64,000 nt of DNA from Microbacterium sp. MYb45. GTDB taxonomy: Bacteria > Actinomycetota > Actinomycetes > Actinomycetales > Microbacteriaceae. Position 1 is the first letter of the stretch. Each line of letters opens with the position of its first letter. The notes under the pieces were generated by a model. That model worked only from the letters and a program-made list of their open reading frames with translations. It ran no database searches and was not told the DNA's origin. Made by a program: the position numbers and the translations under genes. The DNA lies in contig NZ_PCPG01000001.1 in assembly GCF_002979655.1 (NCBI RefSeq), positions 744,001-808,000 on the forward strand, given 5' to 3'. Positions 63,897 to 64,000 of the stretch are shown here, piece after piece.

Positions 63897-64000
63897 TGCG
63901 CAGATCACGACACATCACTCCTGCCGTTCGCACGTCGGACGTGCGCGACGACGCGCCGACCCCGGCAGACGTACTGCGGTATCTCGTCCACCTTCCGGAT
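63897..64000 (+). CDS. Unidentified CDS, 5' part only
   Basis: 34 visible codons from ATG 63897, eight bases after a GGAGG-like ribosome-binding site (GATGGAGGC), reading MRRSRHITPAVRTSDVRDDA and then PTPADVLRYLVHLPD. It runs out of the window. 75 bp after the reverse transcriptase gene on the same strand, so it could be the retron partner gene, but the gap and own ribosome-binding site leave independence equally possible. Family not recognisable from this stretch. Confidence 0.5.

Overview
The window is about 64 kb of high-GC chromosome from an actinomycete, most likely a Microbacteriaceae member such as Microbacterium. This rests on the dense, mostly minus-strand housekeeping blocks with 1-4 bp gene overlaps, a PriA without helicase motifs, a guanylate kinase fused to an mIHF-type domain, and frequent TAGNNT -10 boxes, several of them placed for leaderless mRNAs. 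Genus assignment is inference, not a database result.

Layout. (1) 1-17.8 kb, all minus: a pyrimidine operon (pyrR-pyrB-pyrC-membrane protein-carA-carB-pyrF) runs directly into gmk, then rpoZ, metK, priA, fmt, rsmB, rpe, hisE, hisG and hisF (cut by the window edge). (2) 17.9-33.6 kb, minus: a metallo-beta-lactamase/Rieske protein, a SNF2-family ATPase, nusB, efp, a complete late shikimate set (aroQ, aroB, aroK, aroC, aroE), then mltG, ruvX, alaS, a small membrane protein and rpsD. (3) 33.7-35.5 kb: rarA and a small membrane protein. (4) 35.5-44.1 kb: a nitrite assimilation island with a NirB-like flavoprotein, the transporter nirC, the siroheme genes (chelatase, HemD with a DNA-binding domain, CobA/CysG type) and nirD-nirB. 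Two minus-strand promoters here share a 41-bp bipartite element. (5) 44.2-54.9 kb: a DUF349 protein, an AbiEi-like orphan, relA, secF-secD-yajC, ruvB-ruvA-ruvC and yebC. (6) 54.9-62.1 kb: a hypothetical protein, a PLP-dependent decarboxylase, a phosphotransferase, and a two-component system divergent from an ABC transporter.

(7) 62.2-63.8 kb: the most interesting part is a retron. A plus-strand reverse transcriptase of 456 residues carries YADD, an NxAxH-type motif and VTG. It lies 28 bp downstream of an approximately 171-nt element bounded by 22-nt inverted repeats (a1/a2) and holding msr- and msd-like hairpins, with an extended -10 just upstream. No obvious separate effector is visible. The candidates are the long N-terminal extension of the reverse transcriptase or the gene that begins at 63897 and leaves the window.

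No rRNA, tRNA, CRISPR array, insertion sequence or replication origin was recognised. Operon and regulatory statements are inferred from spacing and motif reading only.
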